A DNA stretch of 64,000 bases, taken from NCBI RefSeq assembly GCF_000758605.1, contig NZ_CP009282.1, forward strand, positions 930,001 through 994,000, given 5' to 3'. Source of the stretch: Paenibacillus sp. FSL R5-0912. GTDB lineage: Bacteria; Bacillota; Bacilli; Paenibacillales; Paenibacillaceae. Under the pieces are notes generated by a model that saw only the letters and a list, made by a program, of their open reading frames with translations, ran no database searches and had not been told where the DNA came from. This document shows, in pieces, positions 1 to 9,600 of the stretch. Made by a program: the position numbers and the translations under genes. Position 1 is the first letter of the stretch; each line of letters opens with the position of its first letter.

Positions 1-1356
1 CTCTATAACCTGCCGGGCGTGATCAAAAGCTTCTATCCCGCCTACGCTATTATTTCCATAATAGTAGCGCTGGTATGTACAGCCATGACGGCAATGATCG
101 CTTCCCGGGTAGAGCTGCGCAGCAATGCGTCGGTGCTGATGCGGCCCAAAGCGCCCAAGAGCGGACAGCGTATTATGCTGGAGCGGTTCAGCTTTTTGTG
201 GAAACGGCTTAGTTTTGTGCAGAAGGTGACGGCCCGCAATCTGTTCCGCTACAAGCAGCGGATGTTCATGACCGTAATCGGGGTGGCGGGCTGTACCGCG
301 CTTATTCTGACCGGCTTTGGGCTGAAGGATTCCATTGGCAGCATAGCAGGCCGGCAGTTCGGCGGGATTATGAAATATAGCGCCCTGGTGGCGCTGCATG
401 ACAATGCAACAGCCGAAGATAAGGCGTCCTATGCAGAACTGATTAAACAGGAGTCCGCAATTACGGGAACGCTGGATGTGCTTCAGGAAGCAATGACTGC
501 CCGGGCCAAAGGGGTTAACGATCAGGAGGTGCGGATTTTTGTTCCTGCGTCTACAGATCAGCTAGCTCCGTTCGTTGTACTGAAGGACCGCATAACGGAT
601 GAACCGAAGATGCTTACTGACGAGGGCGCAATCATTACCGAGAAGCTCGCCAAGCTGTATGATCTGGTTCCCGGAGACAGCCTGACTGTTGTGGACAGCA
701 ACAATGAGGAATTTCAGGTCAAGGTGTCGGCGGTTACCGAGAACTATGTACTGCATTATGTGTATATGACGCCGGCTTACTATGCAAAGGTATTTGGCGG
801 CGGGCCGGTCTATAACACTCAGCTGTTGAACTATAGCGCGCAGGATAAGCAGTGGGAAGACACCTTCGGGGAAAAATTAACCGCGAGCGGGCAAGTAGCG
901 CTGGTCAGCTTTTCCAGCGGGGTGGGCGAGGCTTTTGACGGGACCATGAAGAGCATGGACGTTGTTATTGTAGTGCTGATCGTGTCCGCTGCTGCGCTGG
1001 CCTTCGTGGTACTCTATAATCTGACCAATATTAATGTGTCTGAACGGGTCCGGGAGCTGTCCACAATCAAGGTTTTGGGGTTCTACGATAAGGAAGTCAC
1101 TATGTATATATACCGGGAGAATATCCTCTTAACACTGCTCGGGATCATCTTCGGCGGTGCACTGGGGATACTGCTGCATAGCTTTGTCCTGTCTACGGCT
1201 GAGCTGGATGCCACGATGTTCGCGCCGCTGATCAAGTGGCAGAGTTATCTGTATGCGGCCCTGCTGACCGTGCTCTTCTCGGGGATTGTAATGGCGTTCA
1301 TGCACCTTAAGCTGCAGCGGATTCATATGATTGAAGCGTTGAAATCTGTGGAGTAG
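1..1356 (+). CDS. FtsX-family ABC transporter permease, C-terminal part
   Basis: The gene enters from the left edge: the frame is open from base 1 and the first visible ATG/GTG codons are internal, so only the last ~450 residues are seen. Visible parts are a membrane segment near the start, a cytoplasmic stretch, a second membrane segment (MTVIGVAGCTALILTG), an extracellular domain of ~200 residues and three C-terminal helices with the FtsX-like signature around VRELSTIKVLGF. Proteins of this layout are large permeases of MacB/LolC-type exporters that couple ATP hydrolysis to movement of an extracytoplasmic domain. The partner ATPase is probably upstream, outside the window. Substrate unknown. 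No clear terminator follows. Confidence 0.85.
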   Translation, partial: LYNLPGVIKSFYPAYAIISIIVALVCTAMTAMIASRVELRSNASVLMRPKAPKSGQRIMLERFSFLWKRLSFVQKVTARNLFRYKQRMFMTVIGVAGCTALILTGFGLKDSIGSIAGRQFGGIMKYSALVALHDNATAEDKASYAELIKQESAITGTLDVLQEAMTARAKGVNDQEVRIFVPASTDQLAPFVVLKDRITDEPKMLTDEGAIITEKLAKLYDLVPGDSLTVVDSNNEEFQVKVSAVTENYVLHYVYMTPAYYAKVFGGGPVYNTQLLNYSAQDKQWEDTFGEKLTASGQVALVSFSSGVGEAFDGTMKSMDVVIVVLIVSAAALAFVVLYNLTNINVSERVRELSTIKVLGFYDKEVTMYIYRENILLTLLGIIFGGALGILLHSFVLSTAELDATMFAPLIKWQSYLYAALLTVLFSGIVMAFMHLKLQRIHMIEALKSVE

Positions 1357-1681
1357 CGTAGTCACTACTTTGTCAAAAATATAATAAGAGCAAGAAAATG
1401 AGGAAGAAAAACAGGCTGCCGGAAGAGTTCTCTGGCGTGTTTTTCTTCCTCTTTGTGTATGGAAAAATAGAAATCACTGTGCGACTAAGCTCGAAAAAAA
1501 GATAATCATGCTGAAAAATGTCGAATTAACACGAAAATGACAATATTAAGTTATGAAAACTAACCGCATTAAACATAGTCGAATAGTTTGGAAAGGTGGT
1601 TTAAAGGTGTTTATTTTACTATATTGGAAGGAATTATTTTTTGTACACATAAATAAGATAGGGAAGTGATGAATAAATATA

Positions 1682-1710
1682 TTGACGTAAGATATATTCA
1701 CATGTAATAT
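1682..1710 (+). promoter_or_regulatory. Sigma-A promoter of the oligopeptide transporter operon
   Basis: TTGACG at 1682-1687 and TAATAT at 1705-1710 are separated by exactly 17 bases, a near-consensus vegetative promoter. Transcription would begin near 1717, giving a leader of about 270 nt before the binding-protein start at 1988. The rest of the 1357-1681 gap is AT-rich and shows no gene. Confidence 0.6.
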
Positions 1711-1747
1711 AAACCATAATTTATAGGGAATTGTTAAGACTCCCAGC

Positions 1748-1941
1748 CGGGAAGGTTACCCCTGTCTCGAATTGACCTGTGGTCTATTCGATCCTTGAAT
1801 GTCATATGTACTGCATGTAATGTTTTATTACATGGGTTACAGGTGTCAGCTCAATTATAGCGGCAGGGGCAGAATCATCCAGAACATCCCAGTCTCCCGA
1901 GAAGCTTTGAAGAGAAGGCGGGTGAACCGGGCTTATGGTTC
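1748..1941 (+). promoter_or_regulatory. Structured 5' leader RNA of the opp operon, class unknown
   Basis: Complementary segments are nested over 150 nt: CGGGA 1748-1752 with TCCCG 1895-1899; CCCCTG 1759-1764 with CAGGGG 1864-1869; AATTGA 1770-1775 with TCAATT 1851-1856; ACCTGT 1775-1780 with ACAGGT 1839-1844 (sharing base 1775); and an apical hairpin CATGTAAT 1814-1821 with ATTACATG 1827-1834. A second small hairpin is GAACC 1924-1928 with GGTTC 1937-1941. The internal loops between paired blocks resemble a riboswitch aptamer or a T-box stem I, but I could not match a known class. There is no U-run before the start codon, so control, if any, would not be by a simple intrinsic terminator. Confidence 0.45.
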
Positions 1942-1987
1942 CGGGTATCGCTCACTACACGCACTTAACTAAGGAGGAGTAAAAGGA

Positions 1988-3733
1988 ATGGCGAAAAAGA
2001 GAAAATGGTGGTCTGGTTTACTTGTTTTATCGTTGGTAGGGGTTCTATTCACGGGTTGCAGCACCAATAACACTGCGAGTTCTCCAACTAATGCTCCTGC
2101 AGCAACTGCTGCCCCGGCTGAGAGCGCGGCCCCTGATGCTACTGAAGCGCCTGCGGCAGACGGACCCGTTGACGGCGGAACTCTCGTTACAAGCACATTC
2201 TCCGATATTGTTAATCTTAACCCTCTCTTAATCAATGACACCTCTTCAGGCGATGTAGCCCAATTCGTATTCGCCAAGCTCTATAACCTGGACCGCGAAG
2301 GCAATGTACAGGCAGAGGATTGGTCACTGGCTGCCGAGCTTCCTGAAATCTCCGAAGATGGTCTGAGTTATACAGTTAAATTGAAGGATACTCCCAAATG
2401 GAGTGACGGCCAGCCGATCACTGCGGATGATGTAATTTATACCATTGAAACCGGCAAAAACCCGGAAACGGGTTCACCGCTGATCAGCCAATATGACAAG
2501 GTGAAAACGGTGGAGAAGATCGATGACCATACCGTGAAATTTACATTGTCCCAGATTTATGCCCCATTCCTGTATGCGCTGGTTCAAGAAATTGTGCCTG
2601 CCCATATTCTCAAGGATGTAAAGCCAACTGAAATCCAAACTAATGCCTATGGTACGGACCCGGCCAAGACCGTAACCAGCGGACCATGGAAATGGACAGC
2701 CTGGAAACAAGGCGAAAGCCATACCCTTGATGCCGATCCGAACTACTGGGGTACGGTTAAGCCTCATATCGCTCAAATCGTCTACAAAATCTACGCAGAC
2801 CAGAACACTGAAGTTCAGGCAATCATGAAGGGCGACACGGACCATATCAGTGCGATTCCGGTAACGCAGGTTGAAGCCGTTAAAGCTGACGGCGATATCG
2901 ACATTATTCAGAAGCCAGGCGCACAGTATGAATATGTAATGTTTAACTTCGACGGTAAGAACTTCCCGGATAGCTATGGCCTGTTCGCAGGACAGAAGAC
3001 CAGACAGGCAATTGCACATGCACTGAACCGTCAAGGTATGGTAGACAATATTCTTAAAGGCGTAGGCGCCCTGATGAATGCCCCATTCCTTCCGGACACT
3101 TGGGCTGACCCGGGTGATGCCGCTGTGAACTATGATTACAACGCCGAAACCGCCAAGAAGCTCCTGGCAGAAGACGGATGGGTTGCCGATGCCAAAGACG
3201 GTATTCTCACTAAAGACGGACACCGCTTCTCCTTTGAACTGCAGTACAATGCCGGCAACAGCCGCCGCGAGCAAGTAGCCGCTGTTATCCAGCAGAACCT
3301 GAAGGATGTTGGTATTGAAGTAACACCTAAGGCAATCGACTTTGCAGCTTGGATTGACCAGAACGTAACACCGGGTAAATTCCAGGCTCTGCTGCTGGCA
3401 TGGTCTCTGAATACACCGGATCCGGATGCAGAGAGCATTTTCTCCTCCAAATACTTCCCGCCTGCCGGCCAGAACAGCGGCTGGTATAAGAATGAGAAGC
3501 TGGATCAACTGTGGGTTGATGGTTATTCCACGGTTGACCAGGCTGAACGTAAAGAAATCTACAAAGAAGTAGGTAAAGAAATTTCCACGGATCTTCCTTA
3601 TGTATTCCTGTATCAATATGGTCAGGCTATCGGAACAGGTCCTAGAGTTCACTGGGCAGAAGAAGATGCTCCTGAGCCATCACTGGGCTACGGACAATTC
3701 TTCCACGCTATCAAATGGTGGGTAACCGACTAA
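1988..3733 (+). CDS. Oligopeptide-binding lipoprotein (SBP family 5)
   Basis: Extracellular substrate-binding protein of a peptide ABC importer, 581 residues. It has a basic N-terminus, a hydrophobic segment and a lipobox LFTGC near residue 24, so it should be anchored by lipidated cysteine. A low-complexity Ala/Pro/Ser/Thr linker (residues 25-60) follows, as is common in Gram-positive lipoproteins. The mature part has the DppA/OppA fold, with segments such as SYTVKLKD, SDGQPITADDVIYTIE and the C-terminal DPDAESIFSS region. The start is set by AAGGAGGAG ahead of the ATG. It is the first gene of the operon and is followed by a hairpin that may keep its transcript in excess over the membrane genes. 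Peptide specificity cannot be read from sequence. Confidence 0.93.
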   Translation: MAKKRKWWSGLLVLSLVGVLFTGCSTNNTASSPTNAPAATAAPAESAAPDATEAPAADGPVDGGTLVTSTFSDIVNLNPLLINDTSSGDVAQFVFAKLYNLDREGNVQAEDWSLAAELPEISEDGLSYTVKLKDTPKWSDGQPITADDVIYTIETGKNPETGSPLISQYDKVKTVEKIDDHTVKFTLSQIYAPFLYALVQEIVPAHILKDVKPTEIQTNAYGTDPAKTVTSGPWKWTAWKQGESHTLDADPNYWGTVKPHIAQIVYKIYADQNTEVQAIMKGDTDHISAIPVTQVEAVKADGDIDIIQKPGAQYEYVMFNFDGKNFPDSYGLFAGQKTRQAIAHALNRQGMVDNILKGVGALMNAPFLPDTWADPGDAAVNYDYNAETAKKLLAEDGWVADAKDGILTKDGHRFSFELQYNAGNSRREQVAAVIQQNLKDVGIEVTPKAIDFAAWIDQNVTPGKFQALLLAWSLNTPDPDAESIFSSKYFPPAGQNSGWYKNEKLDQLWVDGYSTVDQAERKEIYKEVGKEISTDLPYVFLYQYGQAIGTGPRVHWAEEDAPEPSLGYGQFFHAIKWWVTD

Positions 3734-3760
3734 CGAACCGAACTAACTGAATAGAATTAC

Positions 3761-3797
3761 GGGAGGTGAAAGAGAATTCTCTTTCACCTCCCCCTTT
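3761..3797 (+). terminator. Perfect palindrome between binding protein and permease
   Basis: GGGAGGTGAAAGAGAATT at 3761-3778 is followed directly by its reverse complement up to 3792 and then CCTTTTG. It lies inside the operon, so it probably acts as a partial terminator or an mRNA 3' stabiliser that raises binding-protein levels over the permeases. Confidence 0.75.
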
Positions 3798-3856
3798 TGT
3801 ATGAATGGGGGAGTCTTCCGTAATCTATCGCCTTACCATCTCTAGGAGGATAGCCC

Positions 3857-4828
3857 ATGACAGAATATCTGATACGTCGAGTGCTTCAATCGGTATTGGT
3901 CATCTTTCTGATTACCATACTAACATTTCTACTCATCCACGCTGCTCCGGGTGGACCGACTCAAGTGATGCTCTCTCCGGGACTCACGCCGGAAATATTC
4001 GAACAGCAAGCCAAGAACCTTGGCCTGGACCAGCCTATTCCCGTACAGTATGTCCGCTGGATCGGTGACCTGCTGCAAGGGGACTTGGGTTACACTTTTA
4101 AGAACCACATTGCGGTATCCGATCTTCTCTGGCCGCGTATTGGCAACACCGTGATCCTGATGGGTTCGGCTTGGCTGGTATCACTGCTGATCGCAATTCC
4201 TTGGGGAATCTATAACAGTACCAAAGTATATGGTCTATCTGACCAGACGGCTTCATTCATTTCTTACTTAGGCTTCGCGATGCCGACCTTCTGGTTCGGA
4301 ATACTCCTCCAGCAATGGTTGTCACTGAAGCTGGACTGGTTTCCGTTGTCGGACATGTATACAAGAGGCAAGGAAGGCGATATAGGGGATTTGTTCATGC
4401 ATCTGGTGCTGCCGATAACAGTGCTTGCACTTGGTTTCCTGGCCTCTTATATGAAATATGCGCGGGCAAGTATGCTGGAAGTGCTCGATCAGGATTATAT
4501 CCGTACGGCACGCGCCAAGGGCGTCAAAGAACGCAAAGTGGTCTTCCGCCATGCGCTGCGCAATGCACTGATTCCAATTATTACAATACTCGGCCTTGAT
4601 CTTCCCATACTAGTGGGAGGGGCTGCATTAACTGAGAATGTATTCAACTGGCCGGGAATGGGCCGTTGGTTTGTAGAGATGGCAGGCGCGCGCGAATATT
4701 CGGCACTGATGGCTGTTACTATAGTGACGGCTGTTATAGTCGTTATCGGCAATCTCCTTGCTGATATACTGTATGCCGTAGTTGATCCCCGGGTGAAGCT
4801 CGGTAAGCAAGGGGGGAAGACGGCATGA
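3857..4828 (+). CDS. Oligopeptide ABC transporter permease (OppB/DppB type)
   Basis: 323-residue inner membrane permease. It opens with the typical OppB N-terminus (MTEYLIRRVLQSVLVIFLIT), a first membrane helix, then an extracellular loop containing GPTQVMLSPGLTPE. The C-terminal half carries the BPD_transp_1 fold with the EAA loop (DYIRTARAKGVKERKVVFRHALRN) that docks on the ATPase. AGGAGGATAG precedes the ATG. Its last codons overlap the next gene (ATGA), indicating translational coupling. It forms the translocation pore with the following permease. Confidence 0.93.
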   Translation: MTEYLIRRVLQSVLVIFLITILTFLLIHAAPGGPTQVMLSPGLTPEIFEQQAKNLGLDQPIPVQYVRWIGDLLQGDLGYTFKNHIAVSDLLWPRIGNTVILMGSAWLVSLLIAIPWGIYNSTKVYGLSDQTASFISYLGFAMPTFWFGILLQQWLSLKLDWFPLSDMYTRGKEGDIGDLFMHLVLPITVLALGFLASYMKYARASMLEVLDQDYIRTARAKGVKERKVVFRHALRNALIPIITILGLDLPILVGGAALTENVFNWPGMGRWFVEMAGAREYSALMAVTIVTAVIVVIGNLLADILYAVVDPRVKLGKQGGKTA

Positions 4829-5847
4829 ATACAGAGAATACTGAGCTTACCAAAGGGGCTGTATCTAAGCCGCTTGGAACCCCGGACATGAGTCCGATGC
4901 CCGGAGGGACAGACCCTGAGATTCCGGTATTGGATTCCAAGCGGCCGCCGGGCCCCTGGAGAGTTTTATGGAAGAAATTCTCGCGCAATCCGTTCGCAAT
5001 GGGTGGTTTGCTAGTCCTGATTATATTTGTGCTGCTGGCGGGCTTCGCACCCAAACTGACCCAATATAGACCGGAAACGATTGATTTGATGTTCGCCAAT
5101 CTGAAGCCGGGAGCAGAGGGGCACCCTCTTGGAACAGACGAGCTGGGCCGCGATATTCTCAGCAGACTGCTGTACAGTGCGCGTGTTTCACTCGCCATCG
5201 GTTTCTCCGTTGCGTTTGTTTCCGTAGTTGTCGGATCGGTTGTCGGTGCGATCTCAGGTTATTTCGGCGGGTTTGTAGATACAGTATTCATGCGCATTGT
5301 AGATGTGATGAACTCAGTTCCGACCCTGTTCCTGAACATCCTGATTATGGCGCTGTTCGGCACACAAATTAAATACATGATTCTTATTCTGGCATTTACC
5401 AGCTGGATGAGTATTGCCCGGCTCGTCCGGGGGACCTTCCTGCAGCTGCGTGAAATGCAATATGTGGAAGCAGCCAGAGCGATTGGAGTATCTAGCTGGG
5501 GTATTATTTTCCGGCATCTGCTCCGTAATGCAAGCTTCCCGATTATCGTAAATGCGACCCTGATGGTCGGCGGTGCGATTCTAAGTGAATCTGCATTGTC
5601 GTATCTGGGCCTCGGTATTCAGGCACCGGCCACAAGCTGGGGACTAATGCTCAGCAACGCTCAGGAATTCATGCTTGTAGATCCGATGCAGGCGGTATAT
5701 CCAGGACTCTGCATCCTGCTCGTAGTACTCGCGGTTAACTTTATCGGCGACGGCATCCGGGATGCGCTAGATCCCAGACAGCAAGTGACCAAATCCCGGA
5801 GGAGGCTGGAACAATGGCGGAAAAACTACTCGAAATCCGGAAGCTGA
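4825..5847 (+). CDS. Oligopeptide ABC transporter permease (OppC/DppC type)
   Basis: 340-residue permease paired with the preceding one. A ~50-residue cytoplasmic, proline-rich N-terminus precedes the OppC_N helix (NPFAMGGLLVLIIFVLLAGF). The segment GTDELGRDILSRLLYSARVSL is the classic OppC signature, and the EAA loop is around MQYVEAARAIGVSSWGIIFRHLLRN. It starts within the stop codon of the upstream gene and its 3' end overlaps the next gene by 34 bases, so the cassette is translated as a unit. Confidence 0.93.
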   Translation: MNTENTELTKGAVSKPLGTPDMSPMPGGTDPEIPVLDSKRPPGPWRVLWKKFSRNPFAMGGLLVLIIFVLLAGFAPKLTQYRPETIDLMFANLKPGAEGHPLGTDELGRDILSRLLYSARVSLAIGFSVAFVSVVVGSVVGAISGYFGGFVDTVFMRIVDVMNSVPTLFLNILIMALFGTQIKYMILILAFTSWMSIARLVRGTFLQLREMQYVEAARAIGVSSWGIIFRHLLRNASFPIIVNATLMVGGAILSESALSYLGLGIQAPATSWGLMLSNAQEFMLVDPMQAVYPGLCILLVVLAVNFIGDGIRDALDPRQQVTKSRRRLEQWRKNYSKSGS

Positions 5848-6830
5848 CCGCCGGCTTTGCGGCAGAGAAGGGGCTGCTCAAAGCAACTGACGGTATCTCC
5901 ATTTCTATTGATAAAGGCCAGACGGTCTGTATTGTCGGTGAATCCGGCAGTGGCAAAAGTGTGACCTCACTCGCGATAATGCGTTTGATTGATTATGCCG
6001 GAGGGATGATTCTTGACGGCAGTATTGAATTTCACGGCCAGGATTTGGCGGCGAAGAGTCAGGAAGAGATGCGGGAAATCCGGGGGAATCAGATTGCCAT
6101 GATCTTTCAGGACCCGATGTCGTCGTTGAATCCGGTATTTACGGTAGGCGAACAGATTGCGGAGAGCCTACGGCTTCATCAGAACAAGAGTGATGCCGAA
6201 GCTATGAGGATGGCCGTTGATCTGATCAAATTAGTTGGTATCCCGGCCCCGGAGATCCGTGCCAAGCAGTATCCGCATGAGCTGTCCGGCGGGATGTGTC
6301 AGCGTGTGGTAATCGCCATCGCTCTGGCTTGCAAACCTGAGCTGCTGATCGCCGATGAGCCGACAACAGCGCTCGACGTAACTGTGCAGGCCCAGATTCT
6401 GGATCTGCTGCGCAAGCTTCAGTCCGAACTCGGGATGTCCATTCTGCTAATCACCCATGATATGGGCGTAGCGGCGGAGATGGCAGACCGCATCGCTGTA
6501 ATGTATGCCGGAGCCATTGTGGAGGAGGGGACTGTAGAAGAGATCTTCGACCATCCCAGCCATCCGTATACGGTTGGACTGCTCCAGTCGATTCCGGGAT
6601 TTGAAGGCGGACGGGGAGGCGAGCTCTACACCATCCGGGGGACGATTCCTCCGATTGGCCAGCTGCCATCCGGCTGCCGCTTTAATCCGCGCTGCCCTCA
6701 TGCCATGGATATTTGCAGGAATCAGGAGCCGCCGGATTTCATGATCTCGGATGATCACCGGACGGCCTGCTGGCTGTTCAAGGATAAGCCGGTGCAGGCG
6801 GATTACAGTAATGAGGTGAAACGCGCATGA
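5814..6830 (+). CDS. Oligopeptide ABC transporter ATPase (OppD type)
   Basis: 338-residue ATP-binding subunit. Walker A is GESGSGKS (near residue 43), the ABC signature is LSGGMCQRV, Walker B is [12 protein letters not shown], and the H-loop is ITHDMG. The C-terminal oligopeptide extension is present, including the cysteine-rich GCRFNPRCP...C motif typical of OppD/DppD. The start lies inside the upstream permease gene and the stop overlaps the next start. It should form a heterodimer with the following ATPase to power peptide uptake. Confidence 0.94.
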   Translation: MAEKLLEIRKLTAGFAAEKGLLKATDGISISIDKGQTVCIVGESGSGKSVTSLAIMRLIDYAGGMILDGSIEFHGQDLAAKSQEEMREIRGNQIAMIFQDPMSSLNPVFTVGEQIAESLRLHQNKSDAEAMRMAVDLIKLVGIPAPEIRAKQYPHELSGGMCQRVVIAIALACKPELLIADEPTTALDVTVQAQILDLLRKLQSELGMSILLITHDMGVAAEMADRIAVMYAGAIVEEGTVEEIFDHPSHPYTVGLLQSIPGFEGGRGGELYTIRGTIPPIGQLPSGCRFNPRCPHAMDICRNQEPPDFMISDDHRTACWLFKDKPVQADYSNEVKRA

Positions 6831-7852
6831 TGAATGAAGCTGTAACCAAACCGGTAAGAGCACATATGCCTTCTTCAGAAATATTGCTCGAAGTTAAGGA
6901 CGTGAAGAAATATTTCCCGATCACCAAGGGTCTGCTTAACCGCACCGTTGGACAGGTCAAGGCTGTGGATGGCGTTAATTTATCCATCCGCAAAGGAGAG
7001 ACCTTCGGGCTGGTCGGTGAATCCGGCTGCGGCAAATCCACGTTCGGCCGGGTGCTGCTCCGGCTGCAGAGTGCAACCGGGGGAGAAGTGTTATTCAAGG
7101 GGAAGGATATCCATTCCCTGAGCTCAGGTGACATGCGGAAGCTGCGGGAAGAAATGCAGATTATCTTCCAGGATCCGTTCGGCTCACTGAATCCGCGGTT
7201 CCTCGTTAAGGATATTATCGGAGAGCCGCTGCGCATTCACCGGAATATGTCGGGGAAGCAGATCGATGCCCGGGTAGTGGAGCTGATGGAGCTGGTGGGG
7301 CTGGATGCCAGCCGCCGGAACCGTTACCCGCATGAATTCTCCGGCGGACAACGCCAGCGGATCGGGATTGCCCGGGCGATTGCCCTGAATCCGCAGTTTA
7401 TCGTTGCCGATGAAGCTGTATCGGCACTGGATGTATCGGTACAATCCCAGGTAATCAACCTACTCATGAAGCTGCAGAAGGAACTGGGGTTAACCTTCCT
7501 GTTCATTGCGCACGGCCTTAATGTGGTCCGGCATATTTCGGACCGCGTCGGGGTGATGTATTTGGGCAAGCTGGTGGAGGTGGCTGAGACGGAGGAGCTG
7601 TTTGCAGCTCCGCTGCATCCTTACACTGCCGCCCTGCTCTCGGCGATTCCGAAGCCCACGCCAAGACGCAAGCAGGACCGCATTGTGCTGGAGGGGGATG
7701 TGCCATCGCCGGCTAACCCGCCGTCCGGCTGCCGGTTCCATACCCGCTGCCCGTTTGTTCAGGACAAATGCCGCCAGGTGGAGCCGCTGCTTGAAGAGGT
7801 TGTTCCAGGCCGTCCGGTGGCCTGTCATTTCCCGTTGCTTCCAAATTCGTAG
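6827..7852 (+). CDS. Oligopeptide ABC transporter ATPase (OppF type)
   Basis: 341 residues; second ATPase of the importer. Walker A is GESGCGKST, the signature is [10 protein letters not shown], Walker B is [12 protein letters not shown]. The C-terminus contains the same cysteine motif ([10 protein letters not shown]...C) as its partner. The switch position reads IAHGLN where ITHDL or SHDL is usual; the histidine is kept. It begins at the ATGA overlap with the upstream ATPase and is the last gene of the operon, followed by a strong terminator. Confidence 0.94.
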   Translation: MMNEAVTKPVRAHMPSSEILLEVKDVKKYFPITKGLLNRTVGQVKAVDGVNLSIRKGETFGLVGESGCGKSTFGRVLLRLQSATGGEVLFKGKDIHSLSSGDMRKLREEMQIIFQDPFGSLNPRFLVKDIIGEPLRIHRNMSGKQIDARVVELMELVGLDASRRNRYPHEFSGGQRQRIGIARAIALNPQFIVADEAVSALDVSVQSQVINLLMKLQKELGLTFLFIAHGLNVVRHISDRVGVMYLGKLVEVAETEELFAAPLHPYTAALLSAIPKPTPRRKQDRIVLEGDVPSPANPPSGCRFHTRCPFVQDKCRQVEPLLEEVVPGRPVACHFPLLPNS

Positions 7853-7889
7853 ATAATCCGCGATTTCCTAAGGATGTCCCGCAGATTAA

Positions 7890-7945
7890 GGGGGTGACCC
7901 CGCAGCCATATCCACAACTGGCTGCGGGGTCACCCCCTGTTTTTG
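7890..7945 (+). terminator. Strong intrinsic terminator of the opp operon
   Basis: An 18-bp perfect stem (7890-7907 with 7920-7937, GC-rich) with a 12-nt loop is followed by TGTTTTTG. It ends the peptide transporter operon and lies ahead of the convergent TetR gene. Confidence 0.9.
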
Positions 7946-7980
7946 TATCTCTGGAATAGTCATTGCCCTGCATAAGTGCT

Positions 7981-8628
7981 CTATGCGAGGGGCTTCAGAT
8001 AGTCGAGAAACACCCGCTTGAGAATATTCAGCTGGAGCTCTGTCGTAAGATCCGCTTCAAGCATAGGGATGTTCTTCTGCAGTGAGAGCTTCTTCGAGAA
8101 AATGCCGAACGTGTTAATTAATGTAGTTAAAGTGTCGCGTACCTCAAGATCAGAGCGGATGGAGCCGTCTTCGATGCCATTCTGAATGATCCGGGAATAA
8201 ACCTGCGAAATTCTGCGGGTCAGAGCATTGAAATGATGAATATCCTCCAGCGGTTCCGGGAAATGAGCGGCGTAGCTTTCGAAGTCAACCATGAAGGTTG
8301 TGCTTAATTTATAGTGATCCTCAATGAAAAAATCAAATAATGCTTCAAGCTTGTCCAGGCATGGCACAGGCAATCCGGCCACATATTCAAACCGCTCCAG
8401 CATCGGCTCCAGCAGCCGGGTAGCAACGGCGACAATCAGCTTTTCTTTCTTGGGGAAATATCTGAACAGGGTAGCAATGCCGATATTCGCGTCAGTTGCA
8501 ATATCCTGCATCGTGGTTTTCTCAATCCCCTTCTGATTAAATACGCGTTCTGCTGCTTCCAGAATCAGGGATAAACGCTGTTGTTTGCCGTCAAGGCGTT
8601 CCTTCTCGTATCTTGTTTTGGGATCCAT
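7981..8628 (-). CDS. TetR-family transcriptional regulator
   Basis: 215-residue repressor. The N-terminal helix-turn-helix (about residues 20-60) contains RVFNQKGIEKTTMQDIATDANIGIATLFRYFPKKEKLI, the standard TetR DNA-binding pattern. The C-terminal helical domain is variable and gives no ligand. It is transcribed divergently from a short-chain dehydrogenase gene. Two dyads in the shared region are natural operators, so it probably represses both itself and the dehydrogenase. Confidence 0.9.
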   Translation of the reverse strand: MDPKTRYEKERLDGKQQRLSLILEAAERVFNQKGIEKTTMQDIATDANIGIATLFRYFPKKEKLIVAVATRLLEPMLERFEYVAGLPVPCLDKLEALFDFFIEDHYKLSTTFMVDFESYAAHFPEPLEDIHHFNALTRRISQVYSRIIQNGIEDGSIRSDLEVRDTLTTLINTFGIFSKKLSLQKNIPMLEADLTTELQLNILKRVFLDYLKPLA

Positions 8629-8706
8629 AAGAGCTTATACCCTTTCACCATCGGTATTTGAACTACCAGTAGTATAGCTAGTGGTTATTCATTAAGCAAG
8701 GAGGGT

Positions 8707-8764
8707 TTGAGTTTATTCGCACAAAGTGATATGATAAATATCACAGTGATAGTTTAACTATCAC
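8707..8764 (+). promoter_or_regulatory. SDR gene promoter with two TetR-type operators
   Basis: Promoter TTGAGT 8707-8712, 17-bp spacer, TATGAT 8730-8735. One dyad, GTGATAT-N5-ATATCAC (8726-8744), covers the -10 element. A second, GTGATAGTT-T-AACTATCAC (8746-8764), covers the start point. They share the GTGATA half-site, so one protein probably binds both. A third, degenerate half-site (TATAGTTTAACTCAC) follows at 8767-8781. Confidence 0.65.
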
Positions 8765-8801
8765 CATATAGTTTAACTCACACAACGAAGGGGATACAGC
8801 T

Positions 8802-9554
8802 ATGAATCGACTGAAGGATAAGGTTGCTATTATTACCGGAGCCGGCAGCGGCATGGGACGTGAAGAAGCACTGCTTTTTGCACGGGAGGGTGCCAAGGTT
8901 GCCATTACCGATATTAATGAAGCTGCGCTGCAGGCTGTAGTGAAGGAGATTGAAGCTGATGGCGGTCAGGCTACAGCTTATGTGCATAATGTGGTCTCTG
9001 AAGAGCAATGGGTCCATGTGATCGAAGAAGTGATGAAGACTTACGGAAAAATCGACGTGCTGGTTAACAATGCGGGAATTTCGCTTGCAACCGGACTTCT
9101 GGATACAACTATGGAGCAGTGGAACAAGGTCATCAGCATTAACCTGACCAGCACCTTCCTTGGAATGAAATACGTCGTTCCGCATATGCAGGAGCGTAAC
9201 GGAGGCTCAATCGTCAATATTTCATCGATCGCAGGACTGACGGGAAGCAGCGGTGCAGGGGCTTATACAGCCTCCAAAGGCGGGGTCCGCATGCTGAGCA
9301 AAGCGGCGGCTGTTGATTTCGGTAAAGATAATATCCGGGTCAACTCTGTGCATCCCGGCTTTATCGAAACACCGATGAGTGCTGAGTTCGTGAATGACGA
9401 ACAAAGGCTGAAATGGTTCCTGTCCCAGACGGCGCTGCCGCGTGTCGGCCGTGCCTCCGAGGTGGCGGAAGCCGTGCTGTTCCTCGCTTCCGATGAGTCG
9501 GCTTATATCACTGGTGTAGAACTGCCGGTAGACGGCGGTGTTACAGCGAAATAA
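8802..9554 (+). CDS. Short-chain dehydrogenase/reductase (SDR)
   Basis: 250-residue classical SDR, an NAD(P)-dependent oxidoreductase. The cofactor motif TGAGSGMG is at residues 12-19, the NNAG motif near 90, and the catalytic Ser and YxxxK (AYTASKGG) in the second half. The closing VDGG motif is also present. Length is typical. Closest families are glucose 1-dehydrogenase and 3-oxoacyl-ACP reductase-like enzymes; the substrate cannot be assigned. It sits divergently from the TetR gene and carries two dyads over its promoter, so it is probably induced by a ligand of that regulator. Confidence 0.88.
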   Translation: MNRLKDKVAIITGAGSGMGREEALLFAREGAKVAITDINEAALQAVVKEIEADGGQATAYVHNVVSEEQWVHVIEEVMKTYGKIDVLVNNAGISLATGLLDTTMEQWNKVISINLTSTFLGMKYVVPHMQERNGGSIVNISSIAGLTGSSGAGAYTASKGGVRMLSKAAAVDFGKDNIRVNSVHPGFIETPMSAEFVNDEQRLKWFLSQTALPRVGRASEVAEAVLFLASDESAYITGVELPVDGGVTAK

Positions 9555-9600
9555 GTGCCGAAGCCGGGCTGCCGGGAGGGACAAACTTGAAATAGATGAA

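Noticed and set aside
1901..1941. A T-box-like antiterminator motif (GGCGGGTGAACCGGG)
   Set aside because: The match to the T-box core is poor and there is no following terminator or gene that needs a tRNA sensor.
2474..3652. A 392-codon frame opposite the oligopeptide-binding protein gene
   Set aside because: It is the antisense shadow of a clear SBP gene, Cys-rich, with no known domain.
4315..4599. A 94-codon frame inside the first permease gene
   Set aside because: It overlaps the conserved permease frame and has no ribosome site.
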